Counted from the stretch's first letter, positions 42,051-50,415 are shown. The stretch: 64,000 nucleotides of DNA from Streptomyces sp. NBC_01264 (GCF_026340675.1 NZ_JAPEOX010000002.1:1364001-1428000); one strand, 5' to 3'. The notes: generated by a model from the letters alone, not told the origin. Program-made: numbers and translations.

Positions 42051-43247
42051 ATGAAGGCATTGATCATCGGTGGCGGCATAGCCGGACCCACCGCCGCCAT
42101 GGCCCTGCAGAAGGCGGGCATCGACTCTGTCGTCCACGAGGCCCACACCACCGATGCCGACGGAGTCGGCGTCTTCCTGACCCTCGGCTCGAACGGCATC
42201 GACGCCCTGCGGACGATCGACGCCGACGCCCCGGCCGTCGCCGCCGGCTTCGCGACCCCGGCGATCGGCATGGTCTCCACCACCGGCAAGGCACTCGGCG
42301 AGGTCCGCACCAGCCGCCCGGACGGAGACATCACCAGCCGGACCCTCAAGCGCGCCGACCTCTACCGCGCCGTCCGGGACGAGGCCCTGCGCCGCGGCAT
42401 CCGCATCGAGCACGGCAAGCGCCTGGTCGACGCGCAGGACACCGGCGACGGCGTCCGCGCGGTCTTCGCCGACGGCAGCGAGGAACACGGCGACCTGCTC
42501 ATCGGATGCGACGGCATCCACTCCACCGTCCGCGGCCTCATCGACCCCGCGGCTCCCGCCCCCACCTACTCCGGGCTCATCGGGCTCGGCGGCTACACCC
42601 GCGGAGTCCCCGTGGACGCGCCGACGGGCAGCTACCGGATGATGTTCGGCAAGCGCGCCTTCTTCGGCCACGTACCCGCCCCCGACGGCGAGGTCTGGTG
42701 GTTCGCCAACGTCCCCCGGCCCCGGGAGCCCGCCCCCGGCGAGCTGGAGAACATCGGCTCCGAGCAGTGGCGCCGGCGCCTCACGGACCTCTTCCGCGAC
42801 GACACCGGCCCCGCCGCGTCCCTCATCCGCGCCGCCCAAGAGATCACTCCGGCCACCCCCATGCACGCCCTCCTGACCCTCCCCGCCTGGCACCGCGGCC
42901 GGATGATCGCCATCGGCGACGCCGCCCACGCCCCCTCGCCCACCTCCGGACAAGGCGCGTCCCTGTCCATCGAGGACGCCGTGGAGCTGGCCAAGGCACT
43001 GCGCGACCAGCCCACCATCGTCGGCGCCTTCACCGCGTACGAGGCCCTGCGCCGCCCGCGCGTCGAACGGATCGTCAAGCAGGCCGCCCGGGTCAACACC
43101 AACAAGGCCGCCGGCCCGGCCGGCCGGATCGTCCGCGACCTGCTGATGCCGCTGCTCCTCCCCCGCCTCGCCAACGGCAACCAGACCCGGCAGACCTACG
43201 GCCACCACATCGACTGGAACGCCACGACGACCGGCCGCTCCGTGTGA
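42051..43247 (+). CDS. FAD-dependent monooxygenase (PHBH/TetX-like)
   Basis: A 398-residue group A flavin monooxygenase. The FAD site GGGIAGPTAAMALQKAG is at residues ~7-23, the DG motif is LLIGCDGIHSTVRG, and the second FAD block is GRMIAIGDAAHAPSPTSGQG. These enzymes hydroxylate aromatic compounds or inactivate drugs such as tetracyclines and rifamycins using NAD(P)H and O2. Context (MarR repressor, drug pump remnant) favours xenobiotic inactivation. ATG 42051 is taken; ATG 42033 overlaps the MFS stop (ATGA) and would add six residues. Confidence 0.88.
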   Translation: MKALIIGGGIAGPTAAMALQKAGIDSVVHEAHTTDADGVGVFLTLGSNGIDALRTIDADAPAVAAGFATPAIGMVSTTGKALGEVRTSRPDGDITSRTLKRADLYRAVRDEALRRGIRIEHGKRLVDAQDTGDGVRAVFADGSEEHGDLLIGCDGIHSTVRGLIDPAAPAPTYSGLIGLGGYTRGVPVDAPTGSYRMMFGKRAFFGHVPAPDGEVWWFANVPRPREPAPGELENIGSEQWRRRLTDLFRDDTGPAASLIRAAQEITPATPMHALLTLPAWHRGRMIAIGDAAHAPSPTSGQGASLSIEDAVELAKALRDQPTIVGAFTAYEALRRPRVERIVKQAARVNTNKAAGPAGRIVRDLLMPLLLPRLANGNQTRQTYGHHIDWNATTTGRSV

Positions 43248-43249
43248 CA

Positions 43250-43537
43250 TCAGTGTCCGTCGGCCGACGCCTTCAGCAGCCGGTCCAGCTCGCTTCCGGC
43301 CTCGCCGTAGCCCGCGTCCGAGATCCGTTGCAGCTCTCGGAGGTCTCCGGAAGCGACCGCGCGTCGAGTGAGCAGGAGCCCGGCGTGCAGGGATCCCTCG
43401 TCCAGCAGCCCGCTCAGCTCCTGGAGGTCGCCTGCCTCGTCCGCCAGGTCGGCCAGTCGGTCCAGAGCGGTCTCGTTGCCCCCATCGGCCAGCTCGCGCA
43501 GGGTGTCCCGATCGATGTTCGTGTTCGTGTTCGCCAT
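43250..43537 (-). CDS. Small helical-repeat protein controlled by divergent MerR
   Basis: A 95-residue acidic protein made of three or four amphipathic helical units (DTLRELADGGNETALDRLADLAD, DLQELSGLLDEGSLHAG, DLRELQRISDAGYGEAGSEL), resembling short Sel1/TPR-like or HEAT-like repeats. Function unknown. The minus-strand promoter TTGACC-(20)-CACCAT would start transcription at or next to the ATG at 43537, so the mRNA is probably leaderless. The MerR dyad lies between the promoter elements, which suggests direct control. Confidence 0.7.
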   Translation of the reverse strand: MANTNTNIDRDTLRELADGGNETALDRLADLADEAGDLQELSGLLDEGSLHAGLLLTRRAVASGDLRELQRISDAGYGEAGSELDRLLKASADGH

Positions 43538-43555
43538 GGGGCCATGGTGCAGCCC

Positions 43556-43574
43556 TGACCCAGGGGAAGGGTCA
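43556..43574. promoter_or_regulatory. MerR operator inside a long-spacer promoter
   Basis: TGACCC (43556-43561) and GGGTCA (43569-43574) form a dyad with a 7-bp spacer. On the minus strand it sits between a TTGACC -35 and a CACCAT-like -10 separated by about 20 bp, as in MerR-activated promoters. It is 18 bp from the MerR start. Confidence 0.65.
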
Positions 43575-43591
43575 AGTGGGACGATGGCCAG

Positions 43592-44323
43592 GTGATCACC
43601 ATCGGGCAGCTGGCCAGGTACGTCGGGGTGTCGGTCAAGACCATCCGCGTCTACCACGACAAGGGACTGCTACCGGAGCCCGACCGCGATGCGTCCGGCT
43701 ACCGGCGTTACGGTGCGAGCGACGCCGTCGAGTTGATCAAGATCCGAACACTGGCCGAAGCCGGTGTCCCGCTGGCCCGCATTCGCGATCTGAGAGGGTC
43801 GGGCGAGGAGGAACTCCGGCAGGCGCTGGGCGAGATCGACGACGAACTCGACGCCCGCATCCGCAGCCTGCAGGATGCGAAGGACCGCCTGCGCCGGCTC
43901 GCCGCCGGACGTCTGGTGCCGTTGCCCGACGAAGTCGCCTCCCATCTGGGCGACCTGACCCGTTGGGGTTTCACGCCCCGATGGGTGGACCTGCAACGCG
44001 ACCTGTGGATCCTCGTGTTCGCCACCCACCCGGACCGCGCGACCCCCCTGTTTCACGACCAGGCCGACATCTTGGCCGACCCGACGCTACGGCAGCTCTT
44101 CCTCGGCTACGACCATGCGTACGACCTCGACGCCGACGACCCGCGCCTCGACGACCTCGCCCGCCGCATCGCCGAGGCGAACCGGGAACGCTACGGGTCC
44201 GACGAGCTGCCCGGCCTGGATGCGGACTCCGAGATCCCCGCCCTCATCCAGGGCACGGTCAACGCTTCGTCCCCGGCATGGGAACGACTCGACTCGCTGA
44301 TTCGCGCCCACCTGAACGCATGA
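43592..44323 (+). CDS. MerR-family regulator with long C-terminal domain
   Basis: A 243-residue regulator. The MerR helix-turn-helix is residues 1-70 (TIGQLARYVGVSVKTIRVYHDKGLLPEP, SGYRRYGASDAVELIKI), followed by the coiled dimer helix (ALGEIDDELDARIRSLQDAK). A ~130-residue C-terminal domain of helices with Trp and His residues follows, similar to the TipA/TioE-like or DUF families that bind ligands. The start is a GTG at 43592. Its likely target is the divergent 95-residue protein gene, through the dyad between them. Confidence 0.88.
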   Translation: MITIGQLARYVGVSVKTIRVYHDKGLLPEPDRDASGYRRYGASDAVELIKIRTLAEAGVPLARIRDLRGSGEEELRQALGEIDDELDARIRSLQDAKDRLRRLAAGRLVPLPDEVASHLGDLTRWGFTPRWVDLQRDLWILVFATHPDRATPLFHDQADILADPTLRQLFLGYDHAYDLDADDPRLDDLARRIAEANRERYGSDELPGLDADSEIPALIQGTVNASSPAWERLDSLIRAHLNA

Positions 44324-44330
44324 CACCCTC

Positions 44331-44383
44331 CACTACTCGGTGGTACCGCATAGCTGTACTCGGTACTACGGAGGACCGAGGGC
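44331..44383. promoter_or_regulatory. PadR-type operator before the damaged padR
   Basis: GGTGGTACCGCATAGCTGTA followed by CTCGGTACTACGGAGG: the repeated GTAC-containing half sites (GGTACC, TGTACTCGGTACTAC) are the kind of overlapping dyad bound by PadR proteins upstream of their own genes. The end of the site contains a GGAGG. Confidence 0.5.
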
Positions 44384-44403
44384 GCCGAGGAGGAAGACGT
44401 GCG

Positions 44404-44631
44404 ATGGGCGACCTGACGGAGATGCTGAAGGGCACGCTCGAAGGGTGCGTACTCGAGATCATCGCCCGCGAGGAACGGGCCGTCCAGGTGACGAAGCGGC
44501 CGTCCGGGGTCGGCCCACCGCGCAAGTTCTACGCGCTCAACGACACCGGCCGCGAGGAACTCGCGAAGCTCTGGGCGAAGTGGCAGTACGTCTCATCACG
44601 CATCGACAAGCTCAAGGAGGGTGGGCGATGA
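44404..44631 (+). pseudogene. PadR-family regulator with an internal in-frame deletion
   Basis: The 75-residue product starts like a full PadR protein (MGDLTEMLKGTLEGCVLEII) and ends like one (TKRPSGVGPPRKFYALNDTG ... KWQYVSSRIDKLKEGGR). The 30-40 residues between them, holding the recognition helix and the GTVYTIL-type block, are missing after IIAREE. The frame stays open, so a short protein may be made, but it lacks most of the DNA-binding helix-turn-helix. Intact homologues are followed by coupled DUF1048 genes; here the next ATG (44628, overlapping the stop) ends after two codons, so the first of these is gone too. Confidence 0.8.
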
Positions 44632-44654
44632 ACTGAGCAGGCTGGGAGGCTGAC

Positions 44655-45005
44655 ATGGGCATCCAGGACATCATCGAGGGCAAGAAGCAGTGGCGGGCAC
44701 ACGCGGCCCGGGTCGACCGCGTACTGACCAACCTGGTGGTCAACGCGCACCGGCACGGCCGACCGCCCCTCGTGGTCACCGTGAACGGCCCGGTCGTCGA
44801 AGTGCGCGACCACGGCTCCGGCTACCCCGCCGAACTCCTCGACCACGGCCCCCAGCGCTTCCGCACCAGCGCGCCCGAACGCGGCAAGGGCCACGGCCTC
44901 GGCCTGACCATCGCCACCGGCCAGGCCCGCGCCCTCGGCATCGATCTGGCCTTCACCAACGCCCCGGACACCGGCGGCGCCATCGCCACCCTGCGGCTGC
45001 CGTGA
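44655..45005 (+). pseudogene. In-frame chimera: DUF1048 start fused to a histidine kinase ATPase end
   Basis: Residues 1-20 (MGIQDIIEGKKQWRAHAARV) are the opening of a DUF1048 protein, the usual partner downstream of PadR. From about residue 20 the sequence becomes the C-terminal half of a sensor kinase: VDRVLTNLVVNAHRHGRPPL (N-box), VEVRDHGSGYP (G1), GKGHGLGLTIATGQARALG (G2) and a terminal TGGAIATLRLP. The H-box and all membrane parts are absent. GGGAGG precedes ATG 44655, so a 116-residue ATPase fragment could be translated. The junction near 44712-44720 is best explained by a deletion joining two formerly separate genes. Confidence 0.8.
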
Positions 45006-45551
45006 ACACCCCCGGGAGGGCGCCGGGGTCCGGCTCGGCCACCCGGCGCCGGCGCCCCTGTGGACCGGGACGACGCCCCCGCGAACCGGGACGACGACCG
45101 CGGGACCGGGACCTATCGCAGTGACCCGTCTCACCTGCAGTTTTTCACAAGAGCAGGACATATAGGCCTTATTCGGTCCTGCCAAGTCGGCCTCGACCCT
45201 CGTCAACCGAGAACGGTGCAGCGATCGATGCACGGCCCCTGCGGGGCACGTCACGCCCGCTCAGAACTCGGTCACGAGCTGGAAAGGCATCTCAGTCACT
45301 CCCGACCTCCCAGGAAGAGACCTTGATTCGCCCTCCAGCATCACACCCATAGACCGTAACGGAACGTGACGCGTCAGGTCGGGTCTGACAGTAAATGGTC
45401 TGGCCTTCAACGACGCCTGCACAAGATCGCCGACACGCCCGTGACCTGCACGTCGAGGGGGTGGGGCGGTTCGCCGAAATGATCGGCCGGGTGGGCGGGG
45501 TGGACGAGTCAGGCTGCGCGAGGATGCTGTGGCCGATCGGTACGCCGATGG
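45006..45551. other. 546-bp non-coding stretch between chimera and AraC gene
   Basis: It holds the GC hairpin (45019-45050), an A/T-richer part around 45140-45175 and an inverted repeat GCAGGAC (45153-45159) / GTCCTGC (45176-45182). Base composition is lower in GC than in neighbouring genes, and no frame has Streptomyces-like codon use. It may be debris from the deletions on either side. Confidence 0.5.
45019..45050. terminator. 9-bp GC hairpin after the chimera
   Basis: GGCGCCGGG (45019-45027) pairs with CCCGGCGCC (45042-45050), starting 14 bp past the stop. There is no T-run. Confidence 0.55.
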
Positions 45552-46460
45552 TCAGGGGCGTTGTTGTGTGCGGAAGGTGCCGGGGGGCAGGCCGGTCTCC
45601 CGGGTGAAGAACTTGCCGAAGTTGGTGGGTTCGGTGAAGCCGAGTCGGCGGCCGATGGCGGCGACGGGCAGGTCGGTGTGGGCCAGGAGGCGGCCGGCTT
45701 CCAGGGCGACGCGGGCATCGATGAGGGTTTTGGCGTTGCGTCCGGTGGCGGCCTGGCAGACGCGGTTGAGGGTGGTCAGGGAGTAGCCGACCCGGGCGGC
45801 GTAGTCGGCGGCGTTGCGGGTGCTGGCGAAGAAGCGTTCGAGTTCGTGCTGGAAGCGCAGGAAGGTGTCGCCTGCGGTGGTGGCGGGTCCGGGCTGGCCG
45901 CCGTGCGGGGTGGGGAGTCTGGCGATGCGGAGCACGAGTGCGGCGAGAAGGTGGCGCAGGAGCTCCGCGGTCGCCGTGCTGCCCGGGTCTCGCAGGGCGC
46001 TTCGGTATTCGGCGGCCAGTTCGTCCAGGGCGGCGGTGAGCAGGGTGTTCTCGTGTGGTGCGAGGTGCCAGACGGCGGGACCGAAGGGCGTGAGCAGGGT
46101 GCGGGCGGCCCCCAGGGGCGGCAGGAAGGCGGGGGTGAACAGCACTATGGCCGCCTGGACGGGGTCGGCCGGGCGGACGGGTCGGGGCAGGCGCAGTACC
46201 CGGCCGGGGGCCACGTGCAGCAGAGTGCCCGGTAGTGAGGGGTGGTCTTGGAAATCAACCATGGTGATGGCTTCGCCCGCGGCGACCAGGATGATCTGAT
46301 GGAAATCGGTGCGGTGTACGCCGGTAAGTGCCTGCGGGGAAAGTTTGCTGGCCAGGCGCATGGTGCTGGTCACTTCTATGCCCAGCGGGGTGCGGTCGGG
46401 GTTGTGGAAGCCGTACTCGGCGACGTGCGCGCCTTCGCCAGGATGCTCGATTTTGACCAT
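45552..46460 (-). CDS. AraC-family regulator
   Basis: A 302-residue regulator with an N-terminal cupin-like sensing domain (HQIILVAAGEAITMVDFQDHPSLPG, LLHVAPGRVLRLP) and a C-terminal AraC helix-turn-helix pair (DYAARVGYSLTTLNRVCQAATG and VAAIGRRLGFTEPTNFGKFF). The start is ATG 46460, divergent from the double SnoaL gene with a 100-bp gap. It probably activates the divergent genes (SnoaL pair, MoaF-like, extradiol dioxygenase remnant). The ligand is unknown. Confidence 0.9.
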   Translation of the reverse strand: MVKIEHPGEGAHVAEYGFHNPDRTPLGIEVTSTMRLASKLSPQALTGVHRTDFHQIILVAAGEAITMVDFQDHPSLPGTLLHVAPGRVLRLPRPVRPADPVQAAIVLFTPAFLPPLGAARTLLTPFGPAVWHLAPHENTLLTAALDELAAEYRSALRDPGSTATAELLRHLLAALVLRIARLPTPHGGQPGPATTAGDTFLRFQHELERFFASTRNAADYAARVGYSLTTLNRVCQAATGRNAKTLIDARVALEAGRLLAHTDLPVAAIGRRLGFTEPTNFGKFFTRETGLPPGTFRTQQRP

Positions 46461-46560
46461 GATGCTTTCGGATCTTACCTCGCGACAGCGGCGCACCTGG
46501 CCGAAGGTGGAGGTGCGACTGGTGGAGACGGCTCCGCCTCCGCGCTGGAAGGAACGTGTC

Positions 46561-47319
46561 ATGGGCAACAAGGAACTGGTTCTGCAGGCCGCCGATGAGC
46601 TGTTCGGCAAGAAGGACCCCTCCGCGGTGGACCGCTGGGTCGCGGCCGACTACCGCCAGCACAGCTCACTGGCTGCTGACGGCCCCCAGGCACTGCGCGA
46701 CCTGGTTGCCGGTCTGCCCGACGGGTTCCGATACGAGGGCGCCCGGGTGATCGCGGACGGCGACCTGGTGGCGCTGCACGGCACCTACTACGGCTTCGGA
46801 CCGGACCCACTGGTGGCCTTCGACCTGTTCCGCGTCGACGCCGACGGCAAGCTGGCCGAGCACTGGGACGCCCTCACTCCGGTCGTGGCGAAGACCGCTT
46901 CGGGTCGTACGCAGACCGACGGGCAGGGCGAGCCGCATGATCTGGACAGGACCGAGGCCAACCGGGCCCTGGTCCTGGAGTTCGCTACGAGGGTCCTCAA
47001 GGGCGCCGACTACTCGGTGCTGACCGACTTCATCTCCACCGACACTTACCTCCAGCACAACCCGGAGGCCGCCGACGGCCTGGACGGCTTCGGCGCCGCC
47101 GCCGCGAAGTGGGGCGAGCAAGGCAAGAACCTGGTCTACAAGCAGGTGCACAAGGTCGTCGCCGAAGGCGACCTGGTGCTGCTGCAGTCCGAGGGCGAGT
47201 TCGGCGTGCCAGTGGCGTACTGGGACCTGTTCCGCGTCACGGACGGCAAGATCGTCGAGCACTGGGACGTCATCGCGCCAGTCCCTGCCGAGCTGCCGCA
47301 CACCAACGGCCTGTTCTGA
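46561..47319 (+). CDS. Tandem SnoaL/NTF2-like protein
   Basis: A 252-residue protein formed by two SnoaL-like domains of ~120 residues. The first runs from LVLQAADELFGKKDPSAVDRW to VDADGKLAEHWDALTPV, the second from LVLEFATRVLKGADYSVLTD to TDGKIVEHWDVIAPVP. The shared 'x-LFRV-x-DGK-x-EHWD' ending shows that the halves are homologous, so the gene arose by duplication and fusion. Such folds bind or cyclise small hydrophobic molecules. AAGGAACG precedes ATG 46561. It is followed 16 bp later by a MoaF-like gene. Confidence 0.85.
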   Translation: MGNKELVLQAADELFGKKDPSAVDRWVAADYRQHSSLAADGPQALRDLVAGLPDGFRYEGARVIADGDLVALHGTYYGFGPDPLVAFDLFRVDADGKLAEHWDALTPVVAKTASGRTQTDGQGEPHDLDRTEANRALVLEFATRVLKGADYSVLTDFISTDTYLQHNPEAADGLDGFGAAAAKWGEQGKNLVYKQVHKVVAEGDLVLLQSEGEFGVPVAYWDLFRVTDGKIVEHWDVIAPVPAELPHTNGLF

Positions 47320-47335
47320 GCGGCCGGAGGACATC

Positions 47336-47659
47336 GTGAGCACTCTGACCTACGCCGGGAAGAAGTTCCGGTTCACCGTGGACAACGGCACGGTGTTCCA
47401 CAACACCTACGCACCCGGCGGCACCGAACTGCGCTACGAGACCGTCGTCGGCCCCGGCACAGGCACGGTCGAAGACGTGCACTTGCACGCCGCGGAGGTC
47501 GCCACCGGGGTGTTCCTGGTCGGCTGGACGGAGAAGTCCGGCATGAGCGTCACCCACGCCATGAATATGAACACCAACACGGTCCACGCCTTCTGGACCT
47601 ACGAGACTCCCGACGGCCGGGTGGGCGAACTGCATACCGGCACCCTCGAAGAGCTCTGA
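47336..47659 (+). CDS. MoaF-like (lipocalin/calycin-fold) protein
   Basis: A 107-residue beta-barrel type protein. LTYAGKKFRFTVDNGTVFHNTYA, LRYETVVGPGTGTVEDVHLHA and VFLVGWTEKSGMSVTHAMNMNTNTVHAFW follow the repeating strand pattern of MoaF-related proteins, ending with a Glu-rich tail. The start is a GTG at 47336 with GGAGG ahead, directly downstream of the double SnoaL gene. MoaF-type proteins accompany aromatic amine or catechol metabolism, consistent with the dioxygenase remnant that follows. Confidence 0.78.
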   Translation: MSTLTYAGKKFRFTVDNGTVFHNTYAPGGTELRYETVVGPGTGTVEDVHLHAAEVATGVFLVGWTEKSGMSVTHAMNMNTNTVHAFWTYETPDGRVGELHTGTLEEL

Positions 47660-47832
47660 GGACACCCGACGGCGAGCGGCCGGTCCGCCCCCCACGGTCC
47701 GGCGGCTCGCCGCTTGGCACCCGAATCCCCCGGCGCCCGCGCCCCCCTGCGTCCGCCGCCTCCGAGGCATTCCGCGGCCGACGTCCGCGATCGGTCTTCT
47801 TCCCTCCGCGATCCGACTGTTGAGGAGTACCG

Positions 47833-48504
47833 GTGACCACCGAGGCCGGCACCATGCCCGCCGTCTTCGTCGGCCACGGCAGCCCCATGAACGCCCTGGA
47901 GCCCAACGAGTGGACTTCAGGCTGGGAGGAGCTCGCCCGGTCCATGCCCCGCCCGCGCGCGATCCTGTCCGTCTCCGCCCACTGGTACGTGCCGGGTGTC
48001 CGCGTCACCGCGGCCGAGCAGCCCCGCACCATCCACGACTTCGGCGGCTTCCCTCCCGCCCTGCACCAGGTGCAGTACCCCGCGCCGGGCTCGGCGGAGC
48101 TGTGCCGCCGGGTGACCGAACTGCTCGGCCCGCAGCCGGTGGCCGCCGACCGGCACTGGGGTCTGGACCACGGCACCTGGTCGCTCCTGGTCCACATGTA
48201 CCCCGAGGCCGACATCCCCGTCGTCCAGCTCTCCGTGGACGAGAACCTCACCCCGCGCGCATGGCGGGGAAGGCGGCGGCCCACATGCCGTAGGCGGCGT
48301 CGAGGTGGAGCCAGCCGCCGCATTCGTGGGCGATCGCGGCGATCTCGGTCCGCGACGTGGCCCATGTCCATCCTCGCGTCGTCGCCGGCGTCGACCCAGC
48401 CGATGTGGCCGGCCAGTCCCAGCAGCCGTAGACAGCGCAGTACGGACACTTGGGTGTGGCGCCCGGCCAGGACGCTCACGGGTGGGGCCTGGTTCATCCC
48501 TTGA
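47833..48504 (+). pseudogene. LigB-type extradiol dioxygenase (DODA/YgiD-like), 3'-truncated
   Basis: The start is a GTG at 47833 with GAGGAG upstream. The first ~143 residues are a good DODA-type dioxygenase: FVGHGSPMNALEPN (first metal His), ILSVSAHWYVPG (second His region), RTIHDFGGFP, and LDHGTWSLLVHMYPEADIPV. After ENLTPRA (near 48258) the frame runs antisense through a decarboxylase remnant and ends at 48504 in Arg/Ser-rich sequence. About 115 residues, including the last His ligand region, are lost. Intact homologues open catechol rings such as DOPA. Confidence 0.82.
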
Positions 48505-49032
48505 TCGTTGACGTCCCAGCCCGCGGCCCCCAGCTGGTGCTGGCGGGCGGCGGCCAGGCAGGCCAGGTTCGCCGTCGTGCAGCCCGAGGTGAGTCCCATG
48601 ACGGTGTCGGCCGGCAGACCGAAGAGGTCGGTCAGCCAGCCCTCGCAGACCTCTTCGGCCACCGATGCCAGGGGGCTGGTGTCGTAGACGGCGGCGCACT
48701 GGTCCCGGAGGCTGACGAGCCAGTCGGATGCGGTCCCGATCGGGAGCGCTCCTCCCACCACGTAGCCGAAACTGCGCGGGCCCCTGCGGGCAGGACCCCT
48801 GCTTCACCGGCCTCGATGAGCCGGTGCAGGGTCGCGAGCTCCTCGTGGCCCGCCTGCGGCAGGTCGCCCCCGAGGATGTCCCTGAGCTGCTCCGGAGAGC
48901 GGGGCCGCATGGGGCGCGGGGCCTCAAGGAAGGAGCGGGCGTAGCGGGCCGCGGTGTCCAAGATGGCGTGGCCGTCGGCGATGACCGGGGCGAGTGCCGT
49001 GGCCGGTTGATCAAGGATGTTCGCTATGCCAT
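48252..49032 (-). pseudogene. Group II PLP decarboxylase (aromatic-amino-acid type), broken in three frames
   Basis: Reading right to left, ILDQPATALAPVIADGHAIL and GGDLPQAGHEELATLHRLIEAG lie in one frame. FGYVVGGALPIGTASDWLVS, GLTSGCTTANLACLAAARQH and HTQVSVLRCLRLLGLAGHIG lie in a second. ATSRTEIAAIAHECGGWLHLDAAYGMWAAAFPAMR lies in a third. The breaks are near 48790 and between about 48365 and 48390, where some 40 residues are also missing. The start codon and everything after FPAMR (including the PLP lysine) are absent. The truncation point meets that of the convergent dioxygenase. Confidence 0.82.
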
Positions 49033-49052
49033 TTTCCGGGCGCTGTGCGGGC

Positions 49053-50189
49053 TCAGGCCCGGTCGGTGTGGAAAGCGTGGACGGCGTCGATGACGCGGTC
49101 GGTTTCCTCGTCGGTGAGTTCGGGAGCCAGGGGCAGGCACACCATGCGTGGGAGCAGGTCGAGAGTGACGGTGATGTCGGTGGTGCGGTGGGTGATGTCG
49201 CGCAGGGCGGGCTGGTGCGGGACCGCGTGCGGGTAGACCTGTTCCGTCGTGATGCCGGCACGGCTCAGGTGGGTCATGAGGGCCGCGGCGGTGGCGGGGT
49301 CGGGCAGGGTCAGCGGGTACTTGTAGTACGTGTGCGGGCGGTGCTCGGCGTCGTGCGGAGCACCGACGGGCAGGGTGGCAAAGGCGTCGGCGTAGCGGGC
49401 TGCGAGGGTCCGTCGGCGCTCGGTCCAGGCGGGCAGCAGGTCGAGCTGGTGGCGGATGACGGCGGCGTCGATCTCGCCCATCCGGGCTCGGCTGCCGCGC
49501 AGGTGGTGGGTGTTGCGCTCGCCGTCACGGCCCAGGTCGGTGAGCTTGCGCAGCAGCGGCACGAGGGCGGGGTCGCGGGCGAGGAGCAGGCCGCTGTCGG
49601 CGAGGCCGCCGAGGTTCTTGCCGACCCACATCGAGTAGCAGCCGATGTCGCCGACGGAGCCCGCGGGCCGGCCCGCGTCGGTGGCGCCGGCGGCCTGGGC
49701 GCAGTCCTCGATGACGGCGAGGCCGTGGCGGTCGGCCAGGGCGGTGATCGCGGTCATATCGGCCATCAGGCCGTGCATATGGACGGGGATGACAGCGCGG
49801 GTGCGGGGGGTGACGGCGGCCGCGGCCGCGGCCGGGTTGATGGTGCGGGTGTGCGGGTCGATGTCGACGAACACCGGGACCGCGCCCGCGGCGGCCACCG
49901 CGAAGGCGGTCGACACGAACGTCAGGGCTGGCATGATCACCTCGTCCCCGGTTCCGATCCCCAGTGCCCGAACGGCACATTCCAGCGCCATCGTCCCCGA
50001 GCTGGCGGCAACGGCGTGGCCGCGCCAGCGCTCGCCCGCCACCGCCTCCAGTTCCCGGACCCGGCGGCCGCCGTGGAAGACGCCGTCGTCGATGACCTCC
50101 TCCACCAGCCGCAGCACGTCCGCCTTGAGAGCTCGTACGCGGCGTGCGTGGAACTCGCCGGCGATCGTCCCGGCAGTCAGGGTGTTCAT
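49053..50189 (-). CDS. DegT/DnrJ/EryC1-type PLP aminotransferase
   Basis: A 378-residue fold-type I aminotransferase of the sugar/small-molecule family. AASSGTMALECAVRALGIGTGDEVIMPALTF is the cofactor-phosphate region, VIEDCAQAAGA holds the PLP-pairing Asp and Gln, and the Schiff-base Lys is in SMWVGKNLGGL (family pattern S-x-x-x-x-K-N-L-G). TYYKYPLTL and GITTEQVYPHAVPHQPAL are substrate-side blocks. It may aminate a keto-sugar or a cyclitol. It is divergent-convergent with the SRPBCC gene (same strand, 227 bp upstream) and near an SAH-hydrolase-like gene, which suggests a small biosynthetic locus. Confidence 0.9.
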   Translation of the reverse strand: MNTLTAGTIAGEFHARRVRALKADVLRLVEEVIDDGVFHGGRRVRELEAVAGERWRGHAVAASSGTMALECAVRALGIGTGDEVIMPALTFVSTAFAVAAAGAVPVFVDIDPHTRTINPAAAAAAVTPRTRAVIPVHMHGLMADMTAITALADRHGLAVIEDCAQAAGATDAGRPAGSVGDIGCYSMWVGKNLGGLADSGLLLARDPALVPLLRKLTDLGRDGERNTHHLRGSRARMGEIDAAVIRHQLDLLPAWTERRRTLAARYADAFATLPVGAPHDAEHRPHTYYKYPLTLPDPATAAALMTHLSRAGITTEQVYPHAVPHQPALRDITHRTTDITVTLDLLPRMVCLPLAPELTDEETDRVIDAVHAFHTDRA

Positions 50190-50415
50190 GGTTCTTGTTC
50201 TCCATCGTCATCACAGTCAGAGCAGGGGTGACCATGTGTTTTCAAGATCACCCTCCGGCCGGAGAACGAGGAAACGATCCGCCCGTCATCACGCGGGCGC
50301 ACCGCTGATTCGTTCGACCATCTCCTCGGCGACACGTCCGCTGGCGGGACCGCATCGCAGTCGCTCATATTCGATCGAAGGTGGAGGCTCCAGATTCCTT
50401 CGCGATTATTTCGCG

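Noticed and set aside
45395..45607. 70-codon plus-strand frame before the AraC gene
   Set aside because: No ribosome site, ordinary composition of non-coding DNA, overlaps the 3' end of a real gene.
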